From assembly GCA_045110675.1 (NCBI GenBank), contig JBGCGJ010000017.1, positions 62,001 through 126,000 of the forward strand: a stretch of 64,000 nucleotides of DNA, written 5' to 3'. The notes below the pieces were generated by a model, which was given only the letters and a program-made list of their open reading frames with translations, searched no databases and was not told the DNA's origin. Positions 16,876-26,499 of this stretch are shown here, piece after piece (within the stretch, counting starts at the first letter, position 1; the number at the start of each line of letters is the position of its first letter). A program made the position numbers and the translations under genes. The stretch comes from JBALVT01 sp045110675. GTDB lineage: Bacteria; Pseudomonadota; Gammaproteobacteria; Pseudomonadales; Halieaceae.

Positions 16876-18285
16876 TCAAAACACGCGATATCGACGTTGA
16901 ACATGAGCCTGCCGCACCTGGATCTCTCTACTGCGTTGCTCCGCTGTCAGTCTGGGCATGTCCGGGGGAATGACTTCATCGACTTGATGGAGTCGAATCT
17001 TCTGGGCTCTGATTGTTGGAAATTCCGCCTCAGCCGGGAGCTGCGAATAGGCCCACCGGTGGGAGAGAAAGCCTCTAGGTAAACCCGTCGTATCCAGCCA
17101 ATTCTGAACACCGGGATCACTATGAGCTACGACCCAACGCTGTACATGGTCCGCTCCCATGTACATCTGGTACAAATTCATACTGCTTTGGTGGTTGGCA
17201 TAGTCTGGGGACTCACCCCAGAGATTGCCCAGGTGGACGCTGACATAAACTGGATCGCCAGTGTAAGTAGCTTCTATGTAAAGAGCCTCATCCTCCTCTA
17301 GATCGTAGATCCCACCGGCATAGATGTTGCTGCTCATGCCGCCGCCGGTATCACTGGACGCGGCGTTGGGCGCGTTGTATCCGTTTACTGGGAAGAAATA
17401 CCTGCCGTCTTCAGGGCCACCGTGAGCGCCAAAAACATTGAGTACCTTGTCGTAGAAATTCAGCCAAAACTGCATCTGCCCGCTGACGATAGAGCCCATG
17501 TCGCGCAGTTCCTGCGCACATTTAGAAGCGCTGATTGGAGGAGGATGATCGCCAGCCCTATCCAAATTAGTGATACTTAGTGGGATGGCCTCTTCATTTT
17601 CCCAGTCGTAAAACAACTGCCGTCCGCTTACGAAAGTGGCGTAGCGATCTTCTCCATCGGGAGTGCGCTTGTTCGGCCCCTTGCGAGTGCAGATAAAGTT
17701 GCCCGTGTAGGCATCGGGTTTTTCCGGTCCCAACAACAATTCAAACTCCCCGTTGTCCTCTATCTGAAGGCCGGCAATATCCACAGTACCGAAACCGGTA
17801 CGGAATCCTGGTGTGAGCTCGCCCAGATTTCCCGTGTCACCAGCCATTGGACCGTCGGCGGTTTCAAAAATCAGATACTGAGGAGCATAGGGACCTTCCG
17901 GGGGGCGAGCCCGCCCGCGCCAGTGACTAAAGTCCTCGGCCTTACCCTTGATCAAATAGCGATTGCGACCATCAATCGCTGCATAAAAATAAATCGCATC
18001 CGCATTTTCAATGGTGGATTTATTGAAAACTGACAGAGCATTGCGAAAAGCGGGGAATTCCGGGTCGGTATTGAAAGTTCGTTCGATACCGTGGTGGATG
18101 AAGCCGGCAAGGTATCGATAGCCCTCGGCGAGCACGCGACTGGTCGGCTCTGGGGCGCAGCGATCAGGGTTGTCAATGACATCTCGGGCGTCCTGGAGTT
18201 TGGTGATCAGGTCATCCCAGGCGCTTCGCAGCTCCGCCTTATCCCTGGCAATTACCTCTTGATCGATTTTCTTTTGCTCACTCAT
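16876..18285 (-). CDS. DUF1214-like protein
   Basis: This 469-residue soluble protein resembles the long DUF1214-containing proteins found in steroid- and hydrocarbon-degrading actinobacteria and proteobacteria. Visible family-like blocks are YFFPVNGYN in the centre and a C-terminal VQNWLDTTGLPRGFLSHRW motif (W-x-D-T-x-G and RW). No enzymatic activity is established for such proteins. I used the ATG at 18285, which has GAGG eight bases upstream; the frame is open to 18330 but would overlap the SDR gene. It is downstream of that SDR by only 10 bases and probably co-transcribed. Confidence 0.65.
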   Translation of the reverse strand: MSEQKKIDQEVIARDKAELRSAWDDLITKLQDARDVIDNPDRCAPEPTSRVLAEGYRYLAGFIHHGIERTFNTDPEFPAFRNALSVFNKSTIENADAIYFYAAIDGRNRYLIKGKAEDFSHWRGRARPPEGPYAPQYLIFETADGPMAGDTGNLGELTPGFRTGFGTVDIAGLQIEDNGEFELLLGPEKPDAYTGNFICTRKGPNKRTPDGEDRYATFVSGRQLFYDWENEEAIPLSITNLDRAGDHPPPISASKCAQELRDMGSIVSGQMQFWLNFYDKVLNVFGAHGGPEDGRYFFPVNGYNAPNAASSDTGGGMSSNIYAGGIYDLEEDEALYIEATYTGDPVYVSVHLGNLWGESPDYANHQSSMNLYQMYMGADHVQRWVVAHSDPGVQNWLDTTGLPRGFLSHRWAYSQLPAEAEFPTIRAQKIRLHQVDEVIPPDMPRLTAEQRSREIQVRQAHVQRRYRVF

Positions 18286-18295
18286 GGCACGCGCC

Positions 18296-19066
18296 TCAAA
18301 TCGTATGTGGATTAACCATAATGCCGCCATCGACGTTCAGAGAGTGTCCAGTGATAAATGAAGCGCGCTCGGAACACAAATAGCTCACCGCGTCAGCGAC
18401 CTCCTCCGGCTCGCCAAAGCGGCGCATGGCGTGCGTTTTCGCTGTATGCTCCCTGGCACCTGGCACTTTCTCAATATAGTTGGCAAGTGCGCGGGTGAGA
18501 ATCGCGCCAGGGTTAATCGCATTAATCCGGATTCCCTTTTGAGCATTCTCCGCCGCTGCAGTGCGCGTCAGGGCAATGACCCCACCTTTGGCCGCGCTAT
18601 AGGGTGATTGCATAGCCTCCCCACGCACACCCGAGATCGAGGCTATATTGACGATGGCACCACCGCCGCCACTGGCCAGCATCGCAGGGATTTCGTATTT
18701 AAGACATAACCAGACGCCTTTGAGGGTAACGTTCTGGCAGTGATCCCAGTTACTCTCTTCAACGTCCTCAATGGGATTGAACCCACCTGCCCCTGCTGCA
18801 TTGTTACAGGCGCAATCCAACCCACCAAAATGGTTAACCGTGGCATCCACCATAGCTCTTACCGCTTCTGCACAGGATACGTCGGCCTCAATCGCTATCG
18901 CTTCACCACCGAGCTCCCGGATCATCGTCGCAGATTCTTCCGCCGCCGCCAGGCGCAGATCGGCGACCGCTACTTTTGCACCGTCACGCGCGAACATCAA
19001 AGCCGTCGCACGCCCGATACCAGCTCCGCCGCCCGTAACCAGGCCCACTTTTCCCTCTAGTAACAA
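18296..19066 (-). CDS. Classical SDR oxidoreductase
   Basis: This 256-residue NAD(P)-dependent alcohol/ketone oxidoreductase has the cofactor loop T11-GGGAGIG (residues 11-18), an aspartate after beta-2 (VADL, which favours NAD), the NNA motif (about 88-90), and the catalytic S143-Y156-x-x-x-K160. The start is a TTG with GGAGGAG upstream, giving the usual family length. It is probably the first gene of a two-gene operon with the DUF1214-like gene and is divergent from another SDR at 19331. Confidence 0.85.
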   Translation of the reverse strand: MLLEGKVGLVTGGGAGIGRATALMFARDGAKVAVADLRLAAAEESATMIRELGGEAIAIEADVSCAEAVRAMVDATVNHFGGLDCACNNAAGAGGFNPIEDVEESNWDHCQNVTLKGVWLCLKYEIPAMLASGGGGAIVNIASISGVRGEAMQSPYSAAKGGVIALTRTAAAENAQKGIRINAINPGAILTRALANYIEKVPGAREHTAKTHAMRRFGEPEEVADAVSYLCSERASFITGHSLNVDGGIMVNPHTI

Positions 19067-19330
19067 AATCTACTCCTCCGCGAGCTTATCCCATCAGTTC
19101 GTTCCCACACCATGGGCACTCAGCGTACGTGTCATCAAACGCTTTGTCTCGATGTTATACGATCGATATTCTTTACGCCAAAGCGCAAGTGCAACATGTC
19201 GAACCGCTTGACGCAGGTATACAAAAGCTATTTGCAATAGTGCGGACAAAGCGCATCATTGACATCTCAGTTCAACCGCCATGTTTATAGATGACTCTTC
19301 TGACCACTGCTAAAACCACGGGAATTTAAA

Positions 19331-20077
19331 ATGCATCGCGAACAGAAAACAGTACTGATCACCGGCGCGGGCCAGGGCATGGGTTTGGGGGTCTCTCACC
19401 ACATGGCATCCCGAGGCAATCTCGTGATCATCAATGACATCGACGCCAGCAAGGCTGAGGCAGCAGCGAAAGAGATCGTCGATGCCGGAGGTGCGGCAAT
19501 CGCCGCAGCCTTCGATATCACCAAAACAGATGTCGCCCTGACTCGAATTGCTGAACTGGAGGCGCAAACCGAAGGAATCGACATTCTGGTAAACAATGCG
19601 GGCAACGCCGGTACGAAGAACACCCATCAGATAGCCTTCAAGGATATGCCGCCTGAAGAGTGGGATATGTATATCGGCGTTAATTTTTACGGCGTGCTCA
19701 ATTGCACCAAGGCCGTACTGACCGGCATGTGCGATCGCGGCTGGGGCAGAGTCATTACCATTTCTTCCGAAGCAGGCAGAACGGGAATGGACATTAATGT
19801 ATCTGTGTATGGCGCTGCAAAAGCGGGCGCGGCCCATTTGATGCGACACATTGCCCGAGAGGTCGGGCCTTTCGGCGTAACCGCCAACGTACTCTCCCTC
19901 GGGCTGATGGACAACGTACCCGAGGAATTCGCCGGCCCGATCATTCGAACCATTCCCATGCGGCGTCTCGGACGCCGCGATGACGTCGCGGCAGCCGTGG
20001 ACTATCTGTCTTCAGAAGCAGCTTCCTGGGTCACAGGGCAAACCCTGCCAATAAACGGTGGATCACACGTTTTTTGA
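19331..20077 (+). CDS. Classical SDR oxidoreductase
   Basis: This 248-residue SDR has the loop T11-GAGQGMG (residues 11-18), an aspartate after beta-2 (INDID) favouring NAD(H), NNAG near 88-91, and S146/Y160/K164 in place (the catalytic Ser lies in TISSEAG). It ends with the usual GGSH tail. It lies upstream of a sulfotransferase-family gene on the same strand, 58 bases apart. Its substrate is probably a hydroxy or keto group on a hydrophobic molecule, judging from the many such enzymes around it. Confidence 0.85.
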   Translation: MHREQKTVLITGAGQGMGLGVSHHMASRGNLVIINDIDASKAEAAAKEIVDAGGAAIAAAFDITKTDVALTRIAELEAQTEGIDILVNNAGNAGTKNTHQIAFKDMPPEEWDMYIGVNFYGVLNCTKAVLTGMCDRGWGRVITISSEAGRTGMDINVSVYGAAKAGAAHLMRHIAREVGPFGVTANVLSLGLMDNVPEEFAGPIIRTIPMRRLGRRDDVAAAVDYLSSEAASWVTGQTLPINGGSHVF

Positions 20078-20135
20078 AGCGCAGATACAGTAAGCACCAA
20101 ATCCGACGCTGTTAATTTCACCAAGGACATACACA

Positions 20136-21275
20136 ATGTTTTTGTATTTCAATTTCGAATACTACTGGAATATGCTGCAACGGATCTGGAGCAAAAAGGA
20201 CTGGCCCGGACGCAACAGAATGTTGTTTCGGCTGGTGATCCTTATACCTGGCCAATACCTAATTCACTCGCTGTTTTTTTTCATGGACAAGATTTTGTTC
20301 CCCGGCTTGTGGTTTCAGAAAATTGAAAGGCCCATTTTCATCGTTGGCCACGCCCGCAGCGGTACTACCCTCACCTCTCGTCTACTCGCCCAGGACAGCG
20401 AACGATTCAGCTACTTCCTGTACTGGGAAATGTTTTTTCCGTCGCTGATAGAGAAGAAAATTATCCGCGGGCTGGGTGTTCTAGACCGTCGACTGTTGAA
20501 CCAGTTCTTTCTCCACAAACTAAAAGCCTGGGATGATAAAACCTTCGGACCCTATCGACACATTCACAACATGGGTTTGTGGGTACCTGAGGAAGATGAC
20601 TTTGTGATGAACGTAACTTTCTTCGCCGCGTACTGGCAATTGCCTGCACCCCTGATGGACACCAACGACGTATTCTACCTGGATGAAAAGCCGGCCCCTC
20701 AGCGCAAACGAGTAATGAACACCTTCAAAGAATGTGTAAGAAGACAGCTCTACCTCAATGGGGGTAATAAAACGCATCTATCTAAAAACCCGGTTTACTG
20801 CGGCCGAGTGGGCAGCATACTGGAAGCCTTCCCGGACGCACGCATCGTTATCAACATGCGTGATCCTATGGAGTGTGTACCGAGTAACCTCAAACTTATG
20901 GAGGGAAACTACCAGGGCAAAGGCTGGCGCAAAGAAGACTATGCGGCGTCACTAACCGTGCTGGAAGCGATGTCTTACGATTGTTTCCGCCTTCCCCGCC
21001 AGGTTTTGAGACGCAACCCCCAAACACCGTCAATGGTGCTCGATTATCGCGACCTCATATCAAAACCCAGACAGACCGTAAAAACACTTTATCAGGCACT
21101 GGGCCTACCTATGAGCACAAGCTATTCGGCTATCCTCGAAGAACAAGGCGCCAAGTCCAAAAAACATAGTACCACGCACAGTTACAGCGCCGATGAATTT
21201 GGCATGGACGTAGAAAGGTTGTATCGCGAGCTGGCGGAGTTTTACGAACAGTATCAATGGCAAAAACCCGATTAA
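20136..21275 (+). CDS. Sulfotransferase-family protein
   Basis: This 379-residue protein has the sulfotransferase PAPS-binding signature: a P-loop-like GHARSGTTLTSRLL (about residues 71-84) and a 3'-phosphate-binding stretch NMRDPMECVPSNLKLM (about 245-260). It therefore probably belongs to the sulfotransferase_3 group. The N-terminal 60 residues include a hydrophobic segment (about 31-50), so the protein may be membrane-associated. AAGGAC precedes the ATG. It may sulfate a lipid or polysaccharide; the acceptor cannot be predicted. It follows the SDR at 19331. Confidence 0.75.
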   Translation: MFLYFNFEYYWNMLQRIWSKKDWPGRNRMLFRLVILIPGQYLIHSLFFFMDKILFPGLWFQKIERPIFIVGHARSGTTLTSRLLAQDSERFSYFLYWEMFFPSLIEKKIIRGLGVLDRRLLNQFFLHKLKAWDDKTFGPYRHIHNMGLWVPEEDDFVMNVTFFAAYWQLPAPLMDTNDVFYLDEKPAPQRKRVMNTFKECVRRQLYLNGGNKTHLSKNPVYCGRVGSILEAFPDARIVINMRDPMECVPSNLKLMEGNYQGKGWRKEDYAASLTVLEAMSYDCFRLPRQVLRRNPQTPSMVLDYRDLISKPRQTVKTLYQALGLPMSTSYSAILEEQGAKSKKHSTTHSYSADEFGMDVERLYRELAEFYEQYQWQKPD

Positions 21276-21285
21276 CTAAAAGGAC

Positions 21286-21939
21286 TCAGGAATCACCTGT
21301 TTCAAGTTTTCTCGCGTACTCATCCTGAGTGATGGTGCCCCCCTCTTGTTCAGCTCTATTTCGGTCTTCGGGTAGCAATGAGTCCTGCAGGAAATCGAGA
21401 CGCTTCCAAGAAGGGTACGGCGCGCGCCCCTCACTGTCGGGTACATAGGGTGATGCCTCAACCCGAGTATGTTTGTGGATATACCGAGCGCAATTAAGAA
21501 AGACTTTGTCGACGTGAGCCCTGACAATCAGGTTCGCGCCCGGATAGCGCTTCAAAAGTTCGTCGTCGCTGCTGATAGATGCAGTTGCCTGCACGCGAAC
21601 TCGATTGGGAGTTTCAAAGTCAATAAACAACAGTCCGATTTTGGCCGTATCGGCGATGTTACCCATAGACAGGAACATGCCATTGCCATCGTAGTTAGGG
21701 AAGGCAATGGTGGAAGAATCCAGCACGCTCACAATACCCGGAGCGCCACCTTTATAGGAAACCGTCGGACAACCTTCCGCATTGACCGTAGACAAAAAGA
21801 AGAAATCCCTGGACTCGATAAAACCTCGGTGCATCTCATCTAGCTCATTACTTACGATGGCCTGTTCGGCAGCGTTGGCAAGCGCCCGGCTCTCAAATTG
21901 ATCTTGCAACTTCTGTTGTGGCTTCGTATAAAAATCCAT
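21286..21939 (-). CDS. PNPOx-like FMN-binding protein
   Basis: This 217-residue protein belongs to the pyridoxamine 5'-phosphate oxidase-like split-barrel family. The N-terminal core has SRDFFFLSTVNAEGCPTVSYKGGAPG (about residues 45-70), followed by NYDGNGMFLSMGNIADTAKIGLLFIDFE, the FMN-binding region. Such proteins reduce or oxidise small flavin-dependent substrates; the exact reaction is unknown. GGAG lies nine bases before the ATG. It converges on the sulfotransferase gene, with 10 bases between their ends. Confidence 0.8.
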   Translation of the reverse strand: MDFYTKPQQKLQDQFESRALANAAEQAIVSNELDEMHRGFIESRDFFFLSTVNAEGCPTVSYKGGAPGIVSVLDSSTIAFPNYDGNGMFLSMGNIADTAKIGLLFIDFETPNRVRVQATASISSDDELLKRYPGANLIVRAHVDKVFLNCARYIHKHTRVEASPYVPDSEGRAPYPSWKRLDFLQDSLLPEDRNRAEQEGGTITQDEYARKLETGDS

Positions 21940-22148
21940 TATCTAATCTCCAATTCAACGTAGACCGGTTTGGTATGCGGCTCTCTCTGGGTTGCCTTAT
22001 GAAGATTTATCAACAAAACGCAACTCCGATTTGAGACTTTGCCGAGCATTTGTTATTGACGTATTAAAGCAGAAACGACCAAAATCGTGTTGACTTGGAA
22101 GGAAACACCGAATTGACTGAGAGCGAAGGCGAAGTGGCCTATTTGCGA

Positions 22149-22958
22149 TTATTCGCGGTTTTTCAGCTGTTCAGTAAATACACTCAACATCCCTTCACCG
22201 TTGAGTGAAATCGCGTCTTCCAACGGCATATCTCGCAGAGCTCTGACATCTTCACGACTCTTAGGCCAAGTTAGCCAACCGGCGTACTGACCCAGGGCAG
22301 ACATGGATTCTTCTACACAGTCCTCGACAGACTGAATACCGGCGTCACCCCAGATTGTTGGATTTTTTGAAAGATATCCTTCGGTTGCTGTTTGATCCGG
22401 TTTCACCACAAGCACATCCACATTGGTATCTTTGAGTTCAAACCACAGAGACTCGGTGAGAATGCTGATAAAAGATTTGGTGGCGCAATACATAGCAAAA
22501 TAGGGCATAGCGATCTCACCCGTGCGAGAGGAAACATTTATGATCGCGCCGCGATCGCGCTCCCTCATCAATCTTCCAAAGTGATGACTTAACCTGGCGA
22601 CCACTTCAACATTACAGTAAATTTGCCTGCCGATATTCGCCTCGCTTAAATCGAGAAAAGGCGCAGGCTTGCTGAAAGCTACGTTGTTTACCAAAAAGCC
22701 GACTTCAATATCGGCAACAAAATCCGTTAGTTTTTCTACCGCTCCCGGTTGAGTCATATCAAGTGACAAAGTGCGCACTTCAACAGCAAACTCGTCTCTG
22801 AGCTCTTTGGCTGATTCATCCAGAATCTCGAGGCGGCGGGCGGTCATCACCAAATTGAAACCCTCGGCAGCCAGGCGGCGAGCAAAACCCATACCAATAC
22901 CCTGGGATGAGCCTGTAATCAATGCCCAACCCCCGTATCTACTAACCAGTTTCTCCAT
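22149..22958 (-). CDS. Classical SDR oxidoreductase
   Basis: This 269-residue SDR has the loop TGSSQGIG (residues 15-22), an arginine pair after beta-2 (TARR, which favours NADP), NN at about 91-92, and S144/Y157/K161 (SSRTGE, AMYCATKSF). The C-terminal half is longer than in the smallest SDRs, which suggests a bulky substrate. GAGGTAGAG precedes the ATG. It belongs to a four-SDR stretch (18.3-23.8 kb) of unclear joint role. Confidence 0.85.
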   Translation of the reverse strand: MEKLVSRYGGWALITGSSQGIGMGFARRLAAEGFNLVMTARRLEILDESAKELRDEFAVEVRTLSLDMTQPGAVEKLTDFVADIEVGFLVNNVAFSKPAPFLDLSEANIGRQIYCNVEVVARLSHHFGRLMRERDRGAIINVSSRTGEIAMPYFAMYCATKSFISILTESLWFELKDTNVDVLVVKPDQTATEGYLSKNPTIWGDAGIQSVEDCVEESMSALGQYAGWLTWPKSREDVRALRDMPLEDAISLNGEGMLSVFTEQLKNRE

Positions 22959-23059
22959 CTCTACCTCGCAGCCAAAAAGTGGTTTTTACCCATAAGGTCA
23001 ACAACAAACAATTCAAATTCTATCTATCACGACAAACAACCGGTGACACCGACGAGCAA

Positions 23060-23833
23060 TCAACCTGTCAAATACATAGTCATCTTGCGACGGGCAAACT
23101 CAGGCAGAAACTTATCGAGCACCGCCCAAATTCCGGTGGCCCGGCCCAGGACATAGCCCACTCGATCACCTTCAACGGCGTTTTGAATAGCCTGCGCAAC
23201 TTCATGGGGCTGCATGTCCGTGGTATTTTTTTGCGCCGTTTCAGCGCGCACCATATTCCCCATAGCCGTATTTACAACCGGCGGTTTAACACAGGTCACA
23301 CGAATGTCATGCTCCTCCCATTCAATATTCAATGCCTGGGTTAATCCATTTACATAAAATTTTGATGCGCTGTAAACCGCCAACTGTGGAATACCATAGA
23401 TACTCGATGCGGAACAAAGATTCACCATCACCGCTCCAGGCGTTGACTTGAGCCATGGAAATGCAGCCTGCGCCACATGGGTAAAGCCTTTTACATTGAC
23501 GTCGAAGATCAGGTCGTGGGCCTCGGGCGCGATATCTTCAAACCTTCCGGCCGATAACACGCCGGCATTGTTTAAAAGTACATCCAGTTTGCCACATGAG
23601 TGCTGATCAAAATGTCTCAGCGCACCTTCAATCGACTCTCTTTGCGTGACATCGCAATGGGCTGCACAGGCGTTGGGAAACTCACCCGACTCCATTAAGG
23701 CATTCAGACCGTGGGTATTGAGATCATAGAGGCCAACAAACCAACCCTGCGCTGCAAAATGTCTGGCCGTCGCCAAGCCGATACCCTGGGCTGCACCGGT
23801 GATAAATATTGTCTTCATCGCGTCGTTATTCAT
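23060..23833 (-). CDS. Classical SDR oxidoreductase
   Basis: This 257-residue SDR has the loop TGAAQGIG (residues 12-19), an aspartate after beta-2 (LYDL, NAD-like), NNAG at about 88-91, and S141/Y154/K158 (SASSIYG, YSASKFY). It starts at the first of two in-frame ATG codons, the one preceded by GGA. It is upstream of the SDR at 22149 by about 100 bases on the same strand, so the two may share a transcript. It is divergent from the rhombosortase gene. Confidence 0.85.
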   Translation of the reverse strand: MNNDAMKTIFITGAAQGIGLATARHFAAQGWFVGLYDLNTHGLNALMESGEFPNACAAHCDVTQRESIEGALRHFDQHSCGKLDVLLNNAGVLSAGRFEDIAPEAHDLIFDVNVKGFTHVAQAAFPWLKSTPGAVMVNLCSASSIYGIPQLAVYSASKFYVNGLTQALNIEWEEHDIRVTCVKPPVVNTAMGNMVRAETAQKNTTDMQPHEVAQAIQNAVEGDRVGYVLGRATGIWAVLDKFLPEFARRKMTMYLTG

Positions 23834-23986
23834 TGGCTATCCATTCGCTATCCATGTGTTATAACTATTATTCACCCGCTATGATAAGGCCGTTTAAGTA
23901 TAGCCATCACGTTCAAAAGACCAACCACATTATCGAATAACATAGAGTAGGCAAACAACATATCTGTATGAAGCGACGAAAGAACG

Positions 23987-24622
23987 ATGGCAGAACCAAC
24001 CGATAATGCGAATTTTCTTCGCGCTAGCGGATTGCTGATACCCGATGGCGCAAGTCTGTACGGGCTTTTGGCAATCAGCCTTTTGTTACATCTACTTCCC
24101 GACCAAATCCAATGGCAGCTTCAGCTACACCTGAAAAGCGAAACCGCTTTTCAATACTGGCAGGTTTTTACAGCACATTTCGTGCATATATCCTGGCAAC
24201 ACCTACTAGGTAATGGCATTTGCCTTGTCGTTTTACAACAGGTATATGGGCGTTGTTTTAGCAGTCTAAGCTGGTTGTATGCAGTCGTCTTTCTGGTGGT
24301 TTTCGTGTCCGCCGGTTTGATTTTTCTCAGCGTCGAACTGCATTGGTATGCAGGACTTTCAGCTATTGTACTCGGGATTGCCTGCTACGCCGCCGTGATC
24401 GATAAACATTACAAACTGGTTTTTAATGTGCTCGTTATTTCCGCACTAGGGGTCTATTCCGGAATTTTCCTGCTTCAGGGCGAAGTAAGTGCCGGCCTGG
24501 GGCTGGTTCCAGTCGCGAGCTTCAGCCATATTTTGGGCATAATTTGCGGTGTTTTTCTCGGCGGAGTTGTTAGGATAAATCGAACTAGAAAATTACACAG
24601 CCAAACCAATACTACATTGTAG
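23987..24622 (+). CDS. rrtA: Rhombosortase (GlyGly-CTERM protease)
   Basis: This 211-residue multi-helix protein fits rhombosortase, a rhomboid-like intramembrane protease that processes GlyGly-CTERM tails. The serine/histidine dyad is visible: S125 in YAGLSA and H181 in SFSHILG. The conserved HISWQHLLGN motif (about residues 67-76) matches the rhomboid oxyanion-region helix. It sits in the inner membrane with about six helices. The next gene, 76 bases downstream on the same strand, encodes a protein with a GlyGly-CTERM tail, its most likely substrate. Confidence 0.9.
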   Translation: MAEPTDNANFLRASGLLIPDGASLYGLLAISLLLHLLPDQIQWQLQLHLKSETAFQYWQVFTAHFVHISWQHLLGNGICLVVLQQVYGRCFSSLSWLYAVVFLVVFVSAGLIFLSVELHWYAGLSAIVLGIACYAAVIDKHYKLVFNVLVISALGVYSGIFLLQGEVSAGLGLVPVASFSHILGIICGVFLGGVVRINRTRKLHSQTNTTL

Positions 24623-24734
24623 AGCGCGTTCGTCGGAGTATCTGAACGCTGTTACACAATGTTACAAAGGGGCTGTAGAAAGATACGTAGGCTCGCGATT
24701 GAATAGAAGCCTGAACCCAATCCTGGAGCTATCG

Positions 24735-26459
24735 ATGAAACCTTCAAACGTTACGCCTATTTTTTTGTGCCTTATAGCTTTTGCGTGTTCTGCAAGCTGG
24801 GCAAAATCATTGACCACAGTCCAGCCGAGAATCATTGGTGGCTCACCCGCCTCCATATCGAACTACCCATGGATGACCGCGTTGACCGATCCCAGGGACG
24901 ACTCCCAGTTTTGCGGAGGCAGTTTAATCAGGGCCGAGTGGGTTATCACTGCAGCGCACTGTGTCGAAGGATCCAACCCTTCTGAAGTCAACGTTTTTAT
25001 CGGCGGAGCAGACTTGAATGACAGGAGCGCAGGGGAAACCCGAAGCATCACCCAGATTCACATTCATCCCGATTACGTCGACGACTTCGATGTTGCCCTG
25101 CTTAAATTGGCATCACCCTCTACTCGGCAAACTATTCCCCAAGCCAGTCGCGTGCTGGATGACTCCCTGCCAGACAATACACCTTTGTTGGTTACCGGTT
25201 GGGGCCTAACCTCCGATCCCGACGCCAATGAAGACGCCGAGGGATCTGAGGAGTTGCTGGAGGTAGAAGTGCCACTGAGAAACAGGGCACAGTGTGTGGA
25301 GGCTTATCAGTCACTAGACCAAACAGAAATTACCGACAATATGATCTGTGCGGGAAGTGAAGTGGAGCCGAAAGATTCATGTAACGGCGATAGCGGCGGA
25401 CCATTGATGGTACGCAATTCGGAGAATCAATTGGAGCTACTTGGGGTTGTCAGTTTCGGCAGTAGCAACGGCTGTGCGTCAACAACTCATCCGGGAGTTT
25501 ATTCGAGAGTTTCTCGGTTCGAAGGTTGGATCAATGGTGTGATCAATGGCATTGTCAGCTCTCCATCGAGTATCGATTTAGGGTTTTCCGGAGAGGGCCA
25601 GACAGCGACTTCCTCAGTAATACTGATCAATAACAGCAGCGACGATGAAATGATCCAGAGCACAATGGCCTCTGGAGATACTGAAATAAGTGTAACCGAT
25701 GATCAGTGCACTCAACAGGTGCTGTCAGGTTCTGAATCTTGTACGGTAGCAGTTGAGTTCACCAGTTCAACCGCAGGTGATAAGAGCACAACCTTGTCCT
25801 TCAGTACAACAGACAGCGACACCCCAACGGTGACAGCGATCGTTAAAGCTGCCAGCGTTCCCCCGATAGACTTAGCCGCTGCCCTGGACGGACTGAATCA
25901 AGAGTGGTTCAGTGGTGGCGATTCGGCCTGGTTTGAAGAGTCCGATGCCGATGCTACTGGCGGTAGCGTAGCGAGAACAGGTGCGGTGGAGGATCTCGAA
26001 AACTCGGTTCTGGTAACACAGCTAAGCGGCCCTGGAACGATTAGTTTTCGATGGAAAGTTTCTAGCGAAGAAGGTTACGACCGACTCGGTTTCCTAATCA
26101 ACGGATCACTCGAGGAAGCGATCGATGGAGAGGTTGAATGGACTAGCGTTAGCAAAGAGCTTGCAGAGGGCCAACACTCTCTATCCTGGGAGTTTCGCCG
26201 CGATGAATCAGAAGGTGATGGTATGAACGCCGGATTCCTGGACTCGGTAGAGTTCACTACGGCGGGATCGACACCTGTGCCAACTCCCGAACCCACACCT
26301 GTGCCAGAGCCAACACCGGAACCAACACCGACCCCCACACCCTCAGGTTCCTCGGGTGGAGGTGGCGGCGGCAGTCTCCCCATCCACGCGATCGGATTGC
26401 TTTCACTGCTGGCTCTGGTGCGACTAAAGAAAGCGAAATTATCACCCGCAATAGGCTAA
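24735..26459 (+). CDS. Trypsin-like serine protease with GlyGly-CTERM tail
   Basis: This 574-residue secreted protease has a signal peptide (about residues 1-23) and an S1 domain starting at R32-IIGG after a short propeptide. The triad is H75 (TAAHC), D119 (DFDVALL) and S220 (GDSGG); D214 predicts cleavage after Arg or Lys. Two beta-rich domains follow (about residues 285-380 and 390-505), then a Pro/Thr-rich linker. The tail is a Gly run (about 541-546), a hydrophobic helix and basic residues: the GlyGly-CTERM signal. I used the ATG at 24735, with GGAG six bases upstream. Cleavage by the adjacent rhombosortase is expected to release or re-anchor it at the surface. Confidence 0.9.
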   Translation: MKPSNVTPIFLCLIAFACSASWAKSLTTVQPRIIGGSPASISNYPWMTALTDPRDDSQFCGGSLIRAEWVITAAHCVEGSNPSEVNVFIGGADLNDRSAGETRSITQIHIHPDYVDDFDVALLKLASPSTRQTIPQASRVLDDSLPDNTPLLVTGWGLTSDPDANEDAEGSEELLEVEVPLRNRAQCVEAYQSLDQTEITDNMICAGSEVEPKDSCNGDSGGPLMVRNSENQLELLGVVSFGSSNGCASTTHPGVYSRVSRFEGWINGVINGIVSSPSSIDLGFSGEGQTATSSVILINNSSDDEMIQSTMASGDTEISVTDDQCTQQVLSGSESCTVAVEFTSSTAGDKSTTLSFSTTDSDTPTVTAIVKAASVPPIDLAAALDGLNQEWFSGGDSAWFEESDADATGGSVARTGAVEDLENSVLVTQLSGPGTISFRWKVSSEEGYDRLGFLINGSLEEAIDGEVEWTSVSKELAEGQHSLSWEFRRDESEGDGMNAGFLDSVEFTTAGSTPVPTPEPTPVPEPTPEPTPTPTPSGSSGGGGGGSLPIHAIGLLSLLALVRLKKAKLSPAIG

Positions 26460-26499
26460 CACTGTGCCAAATATCCAAACAACGAAAGGAGAATACTCA

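Noticed and set aside
26274..26345. Short tandem repeat rich in CCAACACC
   Set aside because: It encodes the PTPEP linker of the serine protease, a low-complexity coding repeat and not a CRISPR array.
26075..26383. Glycine/valine-rich minus-strand ORF
   Set aside because: It is the antisense of the Pro/Thr-rich linker of the serine protease and has repetitive composition for that reason.
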